Both the position numbers and the translations under genes were made by a program. From NCBI GenBank assembly GCA_907163345.1, contig CAJQUN010000141.1:434001-498000 (forward strand): a stretch of DNA of 64,000 nucleotides. The letters run 5' to 3'. The notes beneath the pieces were generated by a model. That model worked only from the letters and a program-made list of their open reading frames with translations. It did not search any database and was not told the DNA's origin. Origin of the DNA: Haberlea rhodopensis (lineage: Eukaryota; Streptophyta; Magnoliopsida; Lamiales; Gesneriaceae). Every line of letters starts with the position of its first letter. Within the stretch, counting starts at the first letter, position 1. Below, piece by piece: positions 1 to 10,950 of this stretch.

Positions 1-1620
1 CCGGCTAGGGAAGTCGAGTTTGAGATTGAGTTATTACCAGGGACATCCGCTATCTCTCGTGCACCTTACAGGATGGCACCGGCAGAGTTGAGGGAATTGA
101 AGGAGCAGTTACAGGAACTCCTGGATAAAGGATATATACGCCCTAGCGTATCGCCTTGGGGCGCAAGGGTGCGTTTTGTGAAGAAGAAGGATGGTTCGAT
201 GCAGTTGTGCATCGATTACCGGCAACTGAACAAGGCCACGGTGAAGAATAAGTATCCTCTTCCAAGGATCGACGACTTGTTTGACCAGTTACAAGGCACA
301 AAGCTATATAACAAAATTGATTTGAGATCCGGGTACCATCAGATACGGGTCAGGGAGGAGGATGTGCAGAAGACAACATTTAGGACTCGGTATGGTCACT
401 ACGAGTTCTTGGTAATGCCGTTCAGTGTGACGAACGCCCCGGCTGTCTTTATGAGCTTGATGAACCGGGTATTTCAACCCTATCTGGATCAGTTCGTCAT
501 TGTGTTTATTGACGATATACTCATCTACTCCCGGAGCGAGGAAGAGCATATGAAACACTTGAGGACGGTGCTCCAGATCCTCAGAGACCATCAATTGTAT
601 GCCAAGCTCAGCAAGTGTGAATTTTGGTTGAGCAGTGTAGTGTTTCTGGGGCATGTCATATCTAGCAGCGGGATTTCAGTGGACCCCAGGAAGATTGAGG
701 CTGTGGTGGAGTGGGCTGCACCCACTTCTGTGCCTGAGATTCAGAGTTTCCTTGATTTGGCTGGGTATTACCGACGCTTCGTCGAGGGATTTTCTAATAT
801 TGCTAAGCCACTGACGCAGTTGACCCAAAAGGGAGTACCCTTCTTTTGGTCAGAGGCTTGCGAGGAGAGCTTTCAAGAGTTGAAGCACCGATTGACGACG
901 GCACCGGTATTGGTGATTCCTTCAGAGAACAAGAGGTTTGTCCTTCATACTGACGCATCGCTACAGGGCCTGGGATGTGTACTGATGCAAGATAAGCACG
1001 TGGTGGCTTATGCATCGAGGCAGTTGAAGCCGCATGAGGCTAGATACCCAGTCCATGATTTGGAGTTGGCGGCTATTATCTTTGCCCTGAAGATTTGGAG
1101 GCATTATCTGTATGGTACGTCCTTTACCATATATACGGATCATAAGAGCCTGAAATTCTTGTTTACTCAGGTGGAGTTGAATATGCGTCAGAGGAGATGG
1201 ATGGATTTGCTCAAGGACTATGACTGTGAGATTGAGTACCATCCGGGGAAGGCGAACTTGACAGCAGACGCCTTGAGTCGGAAGGTGAAGAGTACTGCTG
1301 AGGAGGTCATGCATTTGTCGGCTATGATGACTTCATATTGCCATCTGGGCTATGACTTCGACGTAGATACACCGCCTGTGCATGTATCGACCTTATTGGC
1401 TGAGCCAGATATCTATGAGCATATCAGGAGAGCTCAGAGGACAGATGATGAGATTCAGAGATGGTCATCATTGGCACTTCAGGGGCAGCCATCAAAGTTT
1501 AGAGTGGCTGAGGATGGTTCTTTGAGACTTGGTAACCGATGGGTAGTTCCATGTACGCCGGAGTTGCGTAGAGGAATCTTAGAGCGAGCTCACAATAGCC
1601 GATTCAGTATCCACCCATGA
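1..1620 (+). pseudogene. pol: gypsy pol: reverse transcriptase and RNase H (5' truncated by window)
   Basis: The frame is open from base 1. The RT copies element RNA into cDNA; visible motifs include RFVKKKDGS, YRQLNKATVKNKYPLPRID, the LVMPF block (here followed by SVTNAP instead of the usual GLTNAP) and the catalytic FIDDILIYS. RNase H follows (about residues 290-410 of the open frame), starting at VLHTDASLQGLG with TDHKSLK and the ADALSRK end, and keeps its acidic residues. The integrase zinc-binding region then begins (ERAHNSRFSIHP) and is cut by an in-frame TGA at 1618-1620. Reading resumes in the same frame, so a single base change explains the stop (inference: GGA to TGA). Confidence 0.9.
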
Positions 1621-2241
1621 GGGAGGAAGATGTATAAGGACTTGTGTGATCAGTTCTGGTGGAAACAGATGAAACTTGATGTGATCTCATTTGTCAAGAG
1701 GTGTTTGATCTGTCAACAGGTTAAGGCAGAGAGGCAGAGACCCGATGGCGAGCTAAGGAGCTTAGAGATACCGGAGTGGAAGTGGGAGCATATATCTGTG
1801 GACTTTGTGACCCACTCGCCGAGGACTACCACAGGTTGTGATGCCATTTGGGTGATCATTGACAGGCTGACGAAGGTAGCTCACTTCATCCCCTACAATA
1901 TGACGTACACATACTTGAGAATGGCTCAATTGTATGTCCGGGACATAGTGAGACTACATGGGATTCCAGTATCTATTGTGTCGGACAGAGACCCGCGGTT
2001 CACATCTCATTTCTGGGGAGCTCTTCAGTCAGCATTGGGTACTGAGGTGAGATTGAGCACCGCATATCACCCCCAGACGGATGGTCAGACAGAGCGTACT
2101 ATACAGACGCTCGAAGACATGCTGCGAGCTTGTGTGTTGGAGTTTGACGCCTCATGGCTATATTCTTTGGCCTTGGTAGAGTTTTCTTACAACAACAGCT
2201 ATCAGGCGAGTATTCAGATGGCACCGTTTGAGGCGTTGTAG
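1621..2241 (+). pseudogene. pol: gypsy integrase core
   Basis: This continues the upstream frame after the stop at 1618-1620. The rest of the HHCC zinc finger is visible (CLICQQVKAERQRP), followed by the integrase catalytic core with its D, D, E residues in SVDFVTHS, SDRDPRF and DGQTERT. The frame ends at TAG 2239-2241, where gypsy integrases normally run on through a conserved tyrosine and a basic stretch. About 20 bases further on the homology continues in another frame, so a short deletion or frameshift accompanies the stop. The family function is insertion of cDNA into host chromatin; this copy is broken. Confidence 0.88.
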
Positions 2242-2263
2242 GTAGCCATTATACTGGGATGAC

Positions 2264-2830
2264 TTGACCAGTAAAGTAGTGGGAGGACCCGAACTGATTC
2301 GGGAGATGGAGGATAAGATAAAGGTTATCCGTCAGAAAATGAAGGCAGCCCAGGACAGGCAGGCAGCCTATGCGAACAAACGGCGGAGACCTTTGGAGTT
2401 TCAATTAGGAGACATGGTCTTTTTAAAGATTTCACCTTTCAGGGGTGTGGTTCGGTTTGGTATGCGTGGTAAATTGTCTCCGAGGTATGTGGGACCGTAT
2501 GAGATTTTACAGCGCATTGGTACCTTGGCTTACCGTTTGGCACTGCCACCGTCGTTGTCTGGTATTCACGACGTGTTTCATGTATCTATGCTGCGGAAGT
2601 ATGAGCCGGATCCATCGCATGTATTGCAGCCTTCTGAGGTTCAGTTGGATTCTGATGTATCATACGAGGAACGGCCAGTCAGGATTCTGGATAGGGCTGA
2701 TCGCAAACTCAGGAATAAAGTGATACCGATGATCAAGGTTCAGTGGGATCGTAGGGGTGTCGAGGAGGCCACGTGGGAGACGGAGCAGGATATGGTGCAG
2801 CACTACCCAGAACTATTCTCTTGTATGTGA
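2264..2830 (+). pseudogene. pol: gypsy integrase C-terminus with chromodomain
   Basis: This is the frame-shifted continuation of pol. It starts in the sequence normally following the integrase core (GGPELIREMEDKIKVIRQK), passes the GDMVFLKISPFRG and LSPRYVGPYEIL blocks typical of gypsy integrase C-termini, and ends in a chromodomain-like segment (about residues 135-185: PVRILDRADRKLRNK, IKVQWDRR, EATWETEQDM). Chromodomains of this group are thought to steer integration into heterochromatin, which fits a window made of nested insertions. The frame ends at TGA 2828-2830. Confidence 0.85.
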
Positions 2831-2885
2831 TTTCTGTTTAGTTTCGATTTGGGTAAGTGCATGCGATTTCGAAGGCGAAATCTTA

Positions 2886-2900
2886 TAAGTAGGGGAGTAT
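2886..2900 (+). other. Polypurine tract of element A
   Basis: A purine-rich AAGTAGGGGAG ends just before the TGTGAT start of the 3' LTR. This is the expected plus-strand primer position. Confidence 0.7.
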
Positions 2901-3631
2901 TGTGATATCCCCGAAATAATTAATTGCAATTTGGGCATTAATTATGTTTATGTGATATTATGACGATAATTAGATTATGTGTTAGGACTAATTATCTTGG
3001 TAAAATGCTTGTAACATGGTAGGCGTGACCCGTTAGAGCATTTCAGGGTGCATTTATACATGTTGGGAAATTGGGTGTTATAATGGTTTAAATGTGTTGG
3101 TTTGTAATTTCTGGTAAAGCATGATTTTAATGGTGATTTTGGTGCATTGTGGTAAAATGCTTTTAAAATATTATGTTGGGGTGTTTTATACATCATGCTT
3201 ATATTATGATACACATTTAAATCCCAAAGTTGGTAAGGAGCCACTTGCTCACATCTTTACATCCCATCACCCCCTCTCTATCAACTTTATGTTCCTTCAA
3301 CCCTCTCCATTCATCCAAAACCTCCATTTTCGTTTCTGAAACTAGCAGGAGAGGAGAAAGCTTTGAAAAAGGAGTCTTTTGTGATTTTTTGCTAAAAACT
3401 TGGAGCTCAAGTGGTAAGCTTCCATTATGGTAGAGTTTTGTTGAGTTTTGGTTGGGTTTGTAGCTTGTTTTTGGGGTGGATCTTGGTCCAACATGTTGTT
3501 TATGTTTGGGGGATGTATTTTAAGGTTGTTTTGTGGTTAAATGTTGAGAATGGTGGTTGATCTTGGTTGTATATGAGTTTAGGTGTTGTTGGAAGCTCAT
3601 ACATGGAAATTTCTCGCAGGAACAGGGCTGC

Positions 3632-3846
3632 CCGATCGATCGAGAAATGGGTCCGATCGATCGAGCAGGGCAGAGCCTGAACAAGGCGTGAAATGAGCTT
3701 ACCGATCGATCGAATTTTTGTTCCGATCGATCGGTGTGATGTCTCGATCGATCGATAAAAAATTTCGATCGATCGGTGGAGGCAGTACTTGGATGCCTAT
3801 TTTTCTTCACTTAGCGATCGATCGGGGCTTGGGGACCGATCGATTG
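3632..3846. repeat. GATCGATC palindrome cluster in LTR A
   Basis: Seven full GATCGATC octamers, most with flanking C/G, start at about 3633, 3654, 3703, 3725, 3746, 3767 and 3816, with a degenerate one at 3838. GAGGCAGT lies within the cluster at about 3779. In translation the cluster gives meaningless DRS/RSI repeats. Confidence 0.9.
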
Positions 3847-4014
3847 CAAGGCTAAAAATGTGGGTTTTGGGATTTTGTTCTAAATGCTGATGTTTTTGGT
3901 AATGGTTCATTTATTGGCTTCTAATATGGATGCATGTGATTGTGTAGAACCATCCCAGGTAGCCACACATCAAAGGAGATAAAGTCCCACGACATCTCCA
4001 CTTTTGGAACTAAG

Positions 4015-4032
4015 GTACGTAGTGAGACGTAC
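4015..4032 (+). repeat. GTACGT...ACGTAC hairpin in LTR A
   Basis: GTACGT and ACGTAC are separated by AGTGAG and followed by GGGCATCGGACGGTA. The same hairpin recurs in every gypsy-type LTR in the window that retains this region. Confidence 0.8.
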
Positions 4033-4209
4033 GGGCATCGGACGGTAAAACGTATTATTACGTATTGAATTGCTTATGCACTATGGTTGCACACATGGAA
4101 TTTATTATGCATTTTGGTTGCATATGTGGTCTTATTTATGTATTATGGATTGCATACATGGTTTGGTCATGCATTTCGGTTGCATGTGATTGTGAGTCGG
4201 GATTATATT

Positions 4210-4412
4210 ACAGTGATGGAGAATACTTGCCGCTAGTGGCGTAGCGATGTGAATACTTGCCGCTGTCATACCGTAGCGATGAGAGAATATTTGCCGCTAA
4301 TATGAAGCGAAGAACACGACCGCTGTCATATTTATAGCGAGGGATATTAGTGCCGCTGGTATTGTCTAAGCGAGGGGTATTTCCGCTGTCATGTTAATGC
4401 GAGGGGTATTAT
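4210..4412 (+). repeat. Array of GCCGCT / AGCGA units in LTR A
   Basis: About six degenerate units of 30-45 bp alternate CCGCT with AGCGATG or AGCGAGGG. Each AGCG can pair with the next CGCT, giving a string of short stem-loops. Related arrays are in C, D, E and G. Confidence 0.75.
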
Positions 4413-4937
4413 GCACTGATATAATAAAACTCGGGAATTGAATACGGCATACATGGAAATCGGTGCATGTCATGACACACACTATTGGCATTATAATCCA
4501 TTGATTATGATCGTGATACAGGGACAACCAATGGGAGGTTAGAAATGTATTAAATACAGGACGGTTTATGGTTTATGCATTTTAATTACAATCATATTAT
4601 TGTGAATATGATTTATATACATGCTCATGGTTTTGGGGTTGTTCCTGTAGGTACTTTTGGGACGGACGGGCTAAGGCGGGTTGATGCGGTGAGCCAGTGA
4701 GGAGTGCTCTTGGCATAGCAGGCCTAATTCTTTTGTATAGTCTCTACTCTAGGAGTAGTGTAAAACTATAGGATTAACATTCAATTGATTGGGAATGTAA
4801 TTAATCCCTTTTTGGAAATTTTAATTTGGCCTGTAATCTTAACGTCTCAAGACATCAATACGGAACTTTATATCATTAGATGCATGTTTAACTCTATTAC
4901 GCCTTTAATCCGCACTTAAGGAACTATGGTCCTTACA

Positions 4938-5625
4938 AGTGTACCGCATTCCCCCTAAACTTGTTATTGGTATGGGACCAAACAAGTCCATATGCAATAA
5001 TTCTAAACAACGTGAGGAGGATTTGGCATTCTTGTTCTTGAAGGATGATCTGATCTGTTTGCCAATTTGGCAAGCTTAATAGATCTTATCATTAGCAAAG
5101 TCGATCTTGGGCAGACCGATAACTAAATCATGTTTACACAGGCTAAAAATAGTCTTGAAGTTAAGATGATTCAAGCGTTTATACCATAGCCAGTGTTTAT
5201 TATCATTACTAGCGATGAAACAAGTAGGATTATCGGGTTGGGCAAAATTCCAGTTAATCTTATAAGTAGTTCTCATTCCTAATTCCTACGAGCATGGTTC
5301 TACCATCTGATGATTTGACAGTGCAAGTGTGTTTGTGAAATTCTACAGTATAACCATTATCACATAATTGACTTATACAGATCAGATTATAGCATAAATT
5401 TCCAATTAAGAGTACATCATTTATAATAATGTTACCATGGACAATCTTACCATTGCCCACGGTCTTACCCTTTGAGTTATCCCCGAAAGTAATCTTAGGA
5501 CCAGTGCATTGTGTGATTTCAGACAGCAGCTCGATGTTTCCCGTCATGTGTCGAGAACATCCACTGTCTAAGTACAAGTCAGACACTTGCTTCTGCAGTA
5601 CCTGTTATCAAACAAAATTACTGTT
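4938..5625 (-). pseudogene. pol: Ty1/copia (SIRE-type) pol fragment: protease, pre-integrase, integrase start
   Basis: Read on the minus strand, this is the start of a copia pol. The aspartic protease motif LDSGCSRHMTG is near 5570; the GAG-pre-integrase zinc region (WLWYKRLNHLNF) follows, and integrase begins with LLHMDLFGPIP near 5000. A frame break occurs near 5270 and an in-frame TAA near 5078, where the related plus-strand copy at 38004 has an alanine codon. Element A cuts the gene at 4937/4938. On the other side it is separated from its gag (22445-24447) by the Athila insertion. It is the same family as the SIRE element at 34716. Confidence 0.88.
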
Positions 5626-7190
5626 TGATCGCTTTATTTTTAAACAAAAGATATTTCAAAGAATGGGTTGAAGCGATTCTACCGCAAGTGCACGGTGTCA
5701 AGTTTTAGTATAGTGAAAATTTAGTAAATGTTGTCGAATCCACAGGGACTAACGTATAAGTACCAAATAAGATCAATCAAATTATATTTAGCCTACGATT
5801 AAAGGAGTTTGATTAACTAAAGTTAGATTAAACTAAAGAATAAAGATTAAATTAAAAACAAAGAATAAAATGGTTCCGGAAATGCGAAGGTAAGTCACTC
5901 GAGAAAATTACCAAACTCGTCGTTCAATTATATTATCTCTACTGATTCAACAGAATTCTCAAATTATCACTCAATTGATTTTAAAGGTGAAAGGTTTTCA
6001 CTATTATTCGATACACTCTCTCGAGCTGTAACGAAACTAACAATAAATTAGAATAAGTCACTCTCGTGCACCTATTTACTAATTCAAAGTTGCTTAAATC
6101 ATCAAAACCTATTAACTCTAAATCTTTCGATTTCAAGTTCTCACGCATGCGATATCATCTCTCGATCTCAATCGTGACATACATCATAAATTAATGGAGC
6201 GTGTTACAACGTTATCTCTCGATCTCGGTTGTAACTCTCAAATTCAATCAAAGCTAGCTAGACTTTGATCTACACAAGCAATCAATCTATGAACAATAAA
6301 AATCAATACGCTCAAATACCAATGAATCAATAAATTAAACACAACGAACTAAAACTTCAATAATATAAACCAAATTCAATTCAAATCAAATACAGATGAG
6401 TTTTCTTGTCTCTCGACCTCAAAAACAACAAATGAAAATGAAAATCAAATAAACTAAAGTTCAGAAATACGATAAACGATGGATGAATCCGTGCGTTGCA
6501 CCGTGATTTCTTCTCTTGTTCTTTCCTTGCACTCCGGAACGGATAGGCTCGACTTTGGACGAAGAACGGAGATTGGATCTCCTTCTTCCGGCGTTGGGCG
6601 GCGGCTAGGGCGGCTGCTCTTGACCTAAAAAGGCTGATATTCTCTGTAAAATTTCGTCCCTCTTCTTGTGTAGAAGAAAATCACCCTTAATAGCCCTCCA
6701 AAATCACGATAAAAAAGGAAAATAAAATCTTCAGATCTCGCGTCTCGATCGATCGAGAATTTCACTGATCGATCGGTGCACTGTTCACGCCAGCTTTTGG
6801 AACTTACTGCCTCGCTCGATCGATCGACATTTTCCACCGATCGATCGAGAGTTTGAAAATTTCAGCTCCGAGGTTACTGCCTCGCTCGATCGATCGATAT
6901 TTCTACCGATCGATCGAGCCTTCGAAAATTCTGATTCTTGCTTCTGGCTGGCTCGATCGATCGAGAATAAATCTCGATCGATCGAGATCTGAAGAAACCA
7001 TCTTCAATATTTTCATCATCTTTTATGCCTCGATTTCGCCCGTTATCTTCTCATTAGCTCATTTCTTCCACTTCCGATCAAATTTCCTGAAACAAACGAA
7101 TAAACACCAAAAAGCATAATATCATCCAGGAAAAAATACGGAAAAGGGGAAGAAATTACAGTTAAAATCACTCAAAATCTAAGCCTATCA
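5626..7190 (-). repeat. 3' LTR of the Athila-type element
   Basis: In element sense it starts TGATAGGCTTAG and ends AAAGCGATCA. It differs from the copy at 20882-22444 by about five substitutions and two single-base indels. It contains eight GATCGATC palindromes (6746-6986). Confidence 0.92.
6746..6986. repeat. GATCGATC cluster in Athila 3' LTR
   Basis: Eight GATCGATC octamers start near 6747, 6767, 6817, 6838, 6887, 6908, 6954 and 6975. In element sense GAGGCAGT precedes a gap between pairs twice. In this element the cluster is in the first third of the LTR, whereas in LTR A it is in the transcribed leader. Confidence 0.9.
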
Positions 7191-8536
7191 ACTCCCCCAA
7201 ACTTAGACTTGATCGTCCTCGAGCAAGCAATAAACTCAAAAAGAAAAGTTAAACTTGATACTAAGCATGAATCATCTTTACAACATATGTAACAGCTCAG
7301 AAATCCTACTTACACATCAATAGAAGTCAATCAACATTTAACAAGAAGCATTTTCTCCTAAGTTAAACAATACATCGCAACATCGGAACGTGCGTGTGTG
7401 CTATTGTCAAACATGAGTTACATATATATCTTTAACATCAACATGTGCCATATTAACTCCTAGTCAAGATTACTTTGAAATACTCTACAAGTTTATTATC
7501 CAGCACTTCTCCACTAATGTAATTGTTCCCTAGACTTGGATCAAAAGGTCTTCAAAGCTTATAACGTTGGGCCTTTTGGTGTCGGCTTCAAAGAAAAGGT
7601 AGGATGAATTCAAAGAAGAGAGTATAACAAAATCAGTTCAACTATTTTTTTGAGCTTCTCTTCAACTTTTTTTTTCTAGCCTTGGCCACTTTGGGTCTTA
7701 CTTTGAATTTTTCTTTTCAAGGCTTTTCTCTACATCTTTTCTTTTTCTTTGCTCATTCTTTTGTTCCTTTTGAACTCATTTGCATATAACAATTCTGTGC
7801 AATGAATGAGATTCATTATACTCTCCTAGGGGTAGGTGAAAATTTTCTTTTAGGCTCAAACCATGGTGGGTATAATGAGTTGCCAAGAATGTCGAATGGG
7901 GGTCTAATCATATGCAATGCATATACCATTCTTTTTCAATAAGGCTCAAAAGGGGACACTAATGAATAATATATAACAGGTAGGCTTGAAAGGCTCAAAC
8001 GGTCCAAAGATCGCCTAAATCATCTCCAAGTCTAGTTCCTAATTATAAATTTCGCCTCAAAGTGCTTTCAACTAAACTGTAGAGTTCTCTAAGATACTCA
8101 AGACTCATCATAGTTAACACAAGTTTTCAATTTAATCAATACATACTTCACTCAATCATGACTCAATAAGTGCTCAAAGTATTCCTCAGTTTTGACATGT
8201 AGTTAACAAAGGATATATACAAACAAGTTAAACATTTTCATGACTCCTATCTAGATGAGGATTAAATTCATCATGTATTACCGTTGCAATTCCAACTCAT
8301 CAATTCTCAAGAATAACTCAATCAATAAAAAAAATTTTGTTGGTAATGCTCAAGGACGAATTAGTCTCAACATCATGCAGTCATGCTAGGAAAAGAAACA
8401 AGACAAGTAGCAATATGTGCAAAAGCAAGATATATGTACAAATACTCAAAAACCCCCCCAAACTTAGCATGTGAATTGCCCTCAATGAACAAGAAAATAA
8501 ATGCCAAGGCAAAGACACATACCATGACGACGATCG
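7191..8536 (-). other. Athila 3' non-coding region with polypurine tract
   Basis: The minus strand reads AAGTTTGGGGGAGT immediately before the LTR (7191-7204), the polypurine tract. A second purine run of the same kind (TTTGGGGGG) is near 8455. The rest is AT-rich with no coding potential that I can recognise. Confidence 0.7.
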
Positions 8537-9181
8537 TCACTGATCGTCGTCCTCATCATGCTCCGGATGGGGAACTGGGTAGTGGTGCTCCTCGCCCTGA
8601 TATGGCGGAAATGGTGGGTATGCAGAAGGTGGAGGTGCATGTGGCTGGTAAGGTGCAAAGTGTGGCTCCGGTGGGAACTGGAAACCTGGAAAGCCCTGGG
8701 CCATGGCAGTGTTCCATGCACTCTGATAGTGCATGAACTCCATCTGATGCTGAGCTACCTGCTCATGGTCCATCTGCAATGCTCTCTGCATGCTATGAAT
8801 GTCCCGCTGCATGCTGTGAATGCTCTGCTGCTCCAGGCGAATGTTTTGGAGATCCCTATGAAGAGAATCCAAAGTAACTCGTGTATGCTCTGCAGCAGAG
8901 GATGATGCTCCAGCTTGTGTAGTGTCCGAAGGTCTGCGTCGGTTCGTAGGATCGGCTACAATGATTGGTGTCTTCGGCGGGAGTAGCTCCTCGTCTTCCC
9001 CCCATGTCACTCCGTTCCTCTGACATAAAGCAGTGTTTGTGGATGGAAACGGTAGTGCGGAGGTCGGTGGGCTACTTCCAATTTCAGCAATGTGATCAGC
9101 AATGATCTCGCCGAAGTCCACTTCCTTCCCTGAGAGGATGGCATAAACCAGGACCGCTCTATCTTTTGTCACCTCAGAAGT
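8537..9181 (-). pseudogene. Athila ORF2, C-terminal part (split by element C)
   Basis: This is the downstream exon-like half of an ORF interrupted by element C. The minus strand reads from the duplicated GTGGG (9182-9186) into TKDRAVLVYAILSG. A glutamine- and methionine-rich helical segment follows (HSMQRDIHSMQRALQMDHEQ), then a proline/histidine-rich region and an acidic end (HDEDDDQ). The other half is 17995-18579. If C and one GTGGG are left out, both halves are in one frame totalling about 409 residues, so C is the only visible lesion. The N-terminal half resembles the putative plant transposon protein domain seen in plant retroelements; its function is unknown. Confidence 0.75.
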
Positions 9182-9516
9182 GTGGGTGTGATGACCAGGG
9201 ATTATAGGTGTTAATCCCGTAGTGTTAATAATCCCTAAAGTGGTTTTACGTGGCGATTTGGAGTTTAATCGAGGTGTTGGGCCTTCTGGGCTCGTTTAAT
9301 TGGGTAGTTGGGATCGTTGGATCCAGAGGTTGAGATTATATTCGCATTACGGTAAAAAAACCTAAGAGTTGGGTTTTTGATGTGTCTCGGGATCTCGGGT
9401 GCTATGTGAGCACCGGTAGGGGGTTTTGGAGTTAGAGAGAGAGTTTTTGAAAACAGATGATTTTTAATGAATCATGATGTATTTGTGGGGCTATTAGTTT
9501 TTCGGGGTATTTTTGC

Positions 9517-9524
9517 TATAAATA
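9517..9524 (+). promoter_or_regulatory. TATA box of element C LTR
   Basis: TATAAATA lies 330 bp into the LTR, just upstream of a pyrimidine-rich leader. The same box is at about 15636 in the 3' LTR. Confidence 0.6.
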
Positions 9525-10806
9525 CCATTTGAACCCAAGATTTTAAGAAAATTTCATTTAAAGCCCCAAATTTCTTCTCCCTCTCCCGAACGCGATTTCC
9601 CGTCTGCTACAGCACCCCCGCCGCTTCAAACGCTTCGCCCACCGCCGTCCCGCCGCCGTTCGGCGCGTGCGACCTATCACCGGCGTCGTCTCGGCGAGGC
9701 GCTCGTTTCCCCTCCGGCAATTGAAGGTTTCGTCGCGTCTTGGAGTCGAATTTGGCTGGAATGCGTCGATCCCCAAAAGTTAGGGTTCATCGGATTTCGT
9801 CCGATTTTGCTTCCGATTTTCGTTGGGTAACGTTCCTTACCCCTTTTCCATGCTTGTGATGTACTTTCCTTGCCTTATTGTGAATTATTGTTTCGAATTT
9901 CCCCAATTTCGTAGGGTTTAATTTTCGAATTATTGGGGGTTTTTGGCAAAGGTGATGATTCTTGCCATTGATGGTTTAATTCACATCTTAGGTGTATTAT
10001 GATGCTTAAGTGGGATCGAATTAAGATGTTATGGTTCGAATTTGCCCTAATTTGGTGAGGGTTTGATTCGATTTTGGGGATTTTTGGCATGAGGATGATA
10101 TTCTTGTTAGGATTCGATTTATTCATGTTTAAATGAATTATGATGCTTGGTTGGGTTCGAATTGTGAGATTAGGGTTCGAATTTTGTAGGATGTTCTTGA
10201 ACAATTTTCGATATTATCGCATTCGTTTTCCCTCCCTGCATGTACCCTGCCCCGGGTCTTTTAAATGATTTATTGTCGTGTGTTGACGATATTTTGAGGG
10301 TTATGGATGTGCTTGAGCATGGGTTACATGTTCGTAAATAATTGTGAATTATTTATCGTGTTAGCACATCGTTCCTCGGGGCATGGAACTCGAGCAAGGT
10401 TTGGCTCGGACTTCGAGGATTTAAGGTACGTTTAGCGTACGAGCATAGTTTAAATGATGTTTTACAAGTACGATGCATGATCTAAAATACATGAAATGCT
10501 TTGCTATGATGGTATCGGGACTTGGTTACGATATGTTGTTTCACATGGTGGAATGCTCAGTGCCGCTATGAAGCGAGCCAATGATGAGGTGTGGTTGCTA
10601 TGGAGCAAACACCCATAGTATGACGTTACCTTGAAGTAAGAAATGAAAATGTGGTATTTGATTAGATATCTAGGATATCTGTATTTTATTCCCTATTGGT
10701 AATAATAGGAACAGAGACGTAGTTAATCAGAGAAGTGATTAACCAGTATCGGAAGTTAAGGAAATACCAATATGATATCTAGAATTATGATAATTGCTAG
10801 ATAAAG

Positions 10807-10950
10807 AAAGATGTTATGAAATGATGTTATGAAAAGATGTTATGAAAAGATGTTATGAAATGATGTTATGAAAAGATGTTATGAAATGATGTTATGAAAT
10901 GATGTTATGAAATGTTGCTAATCATTGCTAGTTAAAGTAAGATGTTATGA
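10807..10950 (+). repeat. Short tandem repeat in LTR C
   Basis: About ten copies of the undecamer ATGTTATGAAA and its variants occur here, with the same array at 16927-17070 in the other LTR. Confidence 0.85.

Larger units (their letters stand above)
1..4937 (+). mobile_element. Element A: Ty3/gypsy chromovirus (Tekay-like), 3' part
   Basis: The window opens inside the pol gene of a gypsy retrotransposon. The order reverse transcriptase, RNase H, integrase, chromodomain, polypurine tract, 3' LTR is the Ty3/gypsy order, and the terminal chromodomain-like segment places it among chromoviruses; the Tekay label is inferred from the long LTR and pol style. Gag, protease and the 5' LTR lie upstream of the window. 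The element is inserted in the pol of a minus-strand copia element: copia sequence resumes at 4938. The expected 5-bp duplication on the right is AGTGT (4938-4942); its partner is outside the window. Pol carries at least two stops and one frameshift, so this copy is not autonomous. Confidence 0.9.
2901..4937 (+). repeat. 3' LTR of element A (about 2.04 kb)
   Basis: It begins TGTGATATCCCCGAAAT and ends GGTCCTTACA, with TG...CA termini. Two other LTRs in the window share this start, this end and the internal phrase CTCTACTCTAGGAGTAGTG: the solo LTRs at 43037-44991 and 55925-57982. Inside are a pyrimidine-rich leader near 3250-3320, a GATCGATC cluster (3632-3846), a GTACGT/ACGTAC hairpin (4015-4032) and an array of GCCGCT/AGCG units (4210-4412). 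Confidence 0.88.

Noticed and set aside
3520..3810. Open frames with repeated DRS or RSI peptides (also 6625-7119, 18843-19228, 21921-22373, 43633-44049, 53008-53208, 56643-57006, 62440-62640)
   Set aside because: They are translations of the GATCGATC clusters, open on both strands because the palindrome lacks stops. No domain and no conservation as protein.
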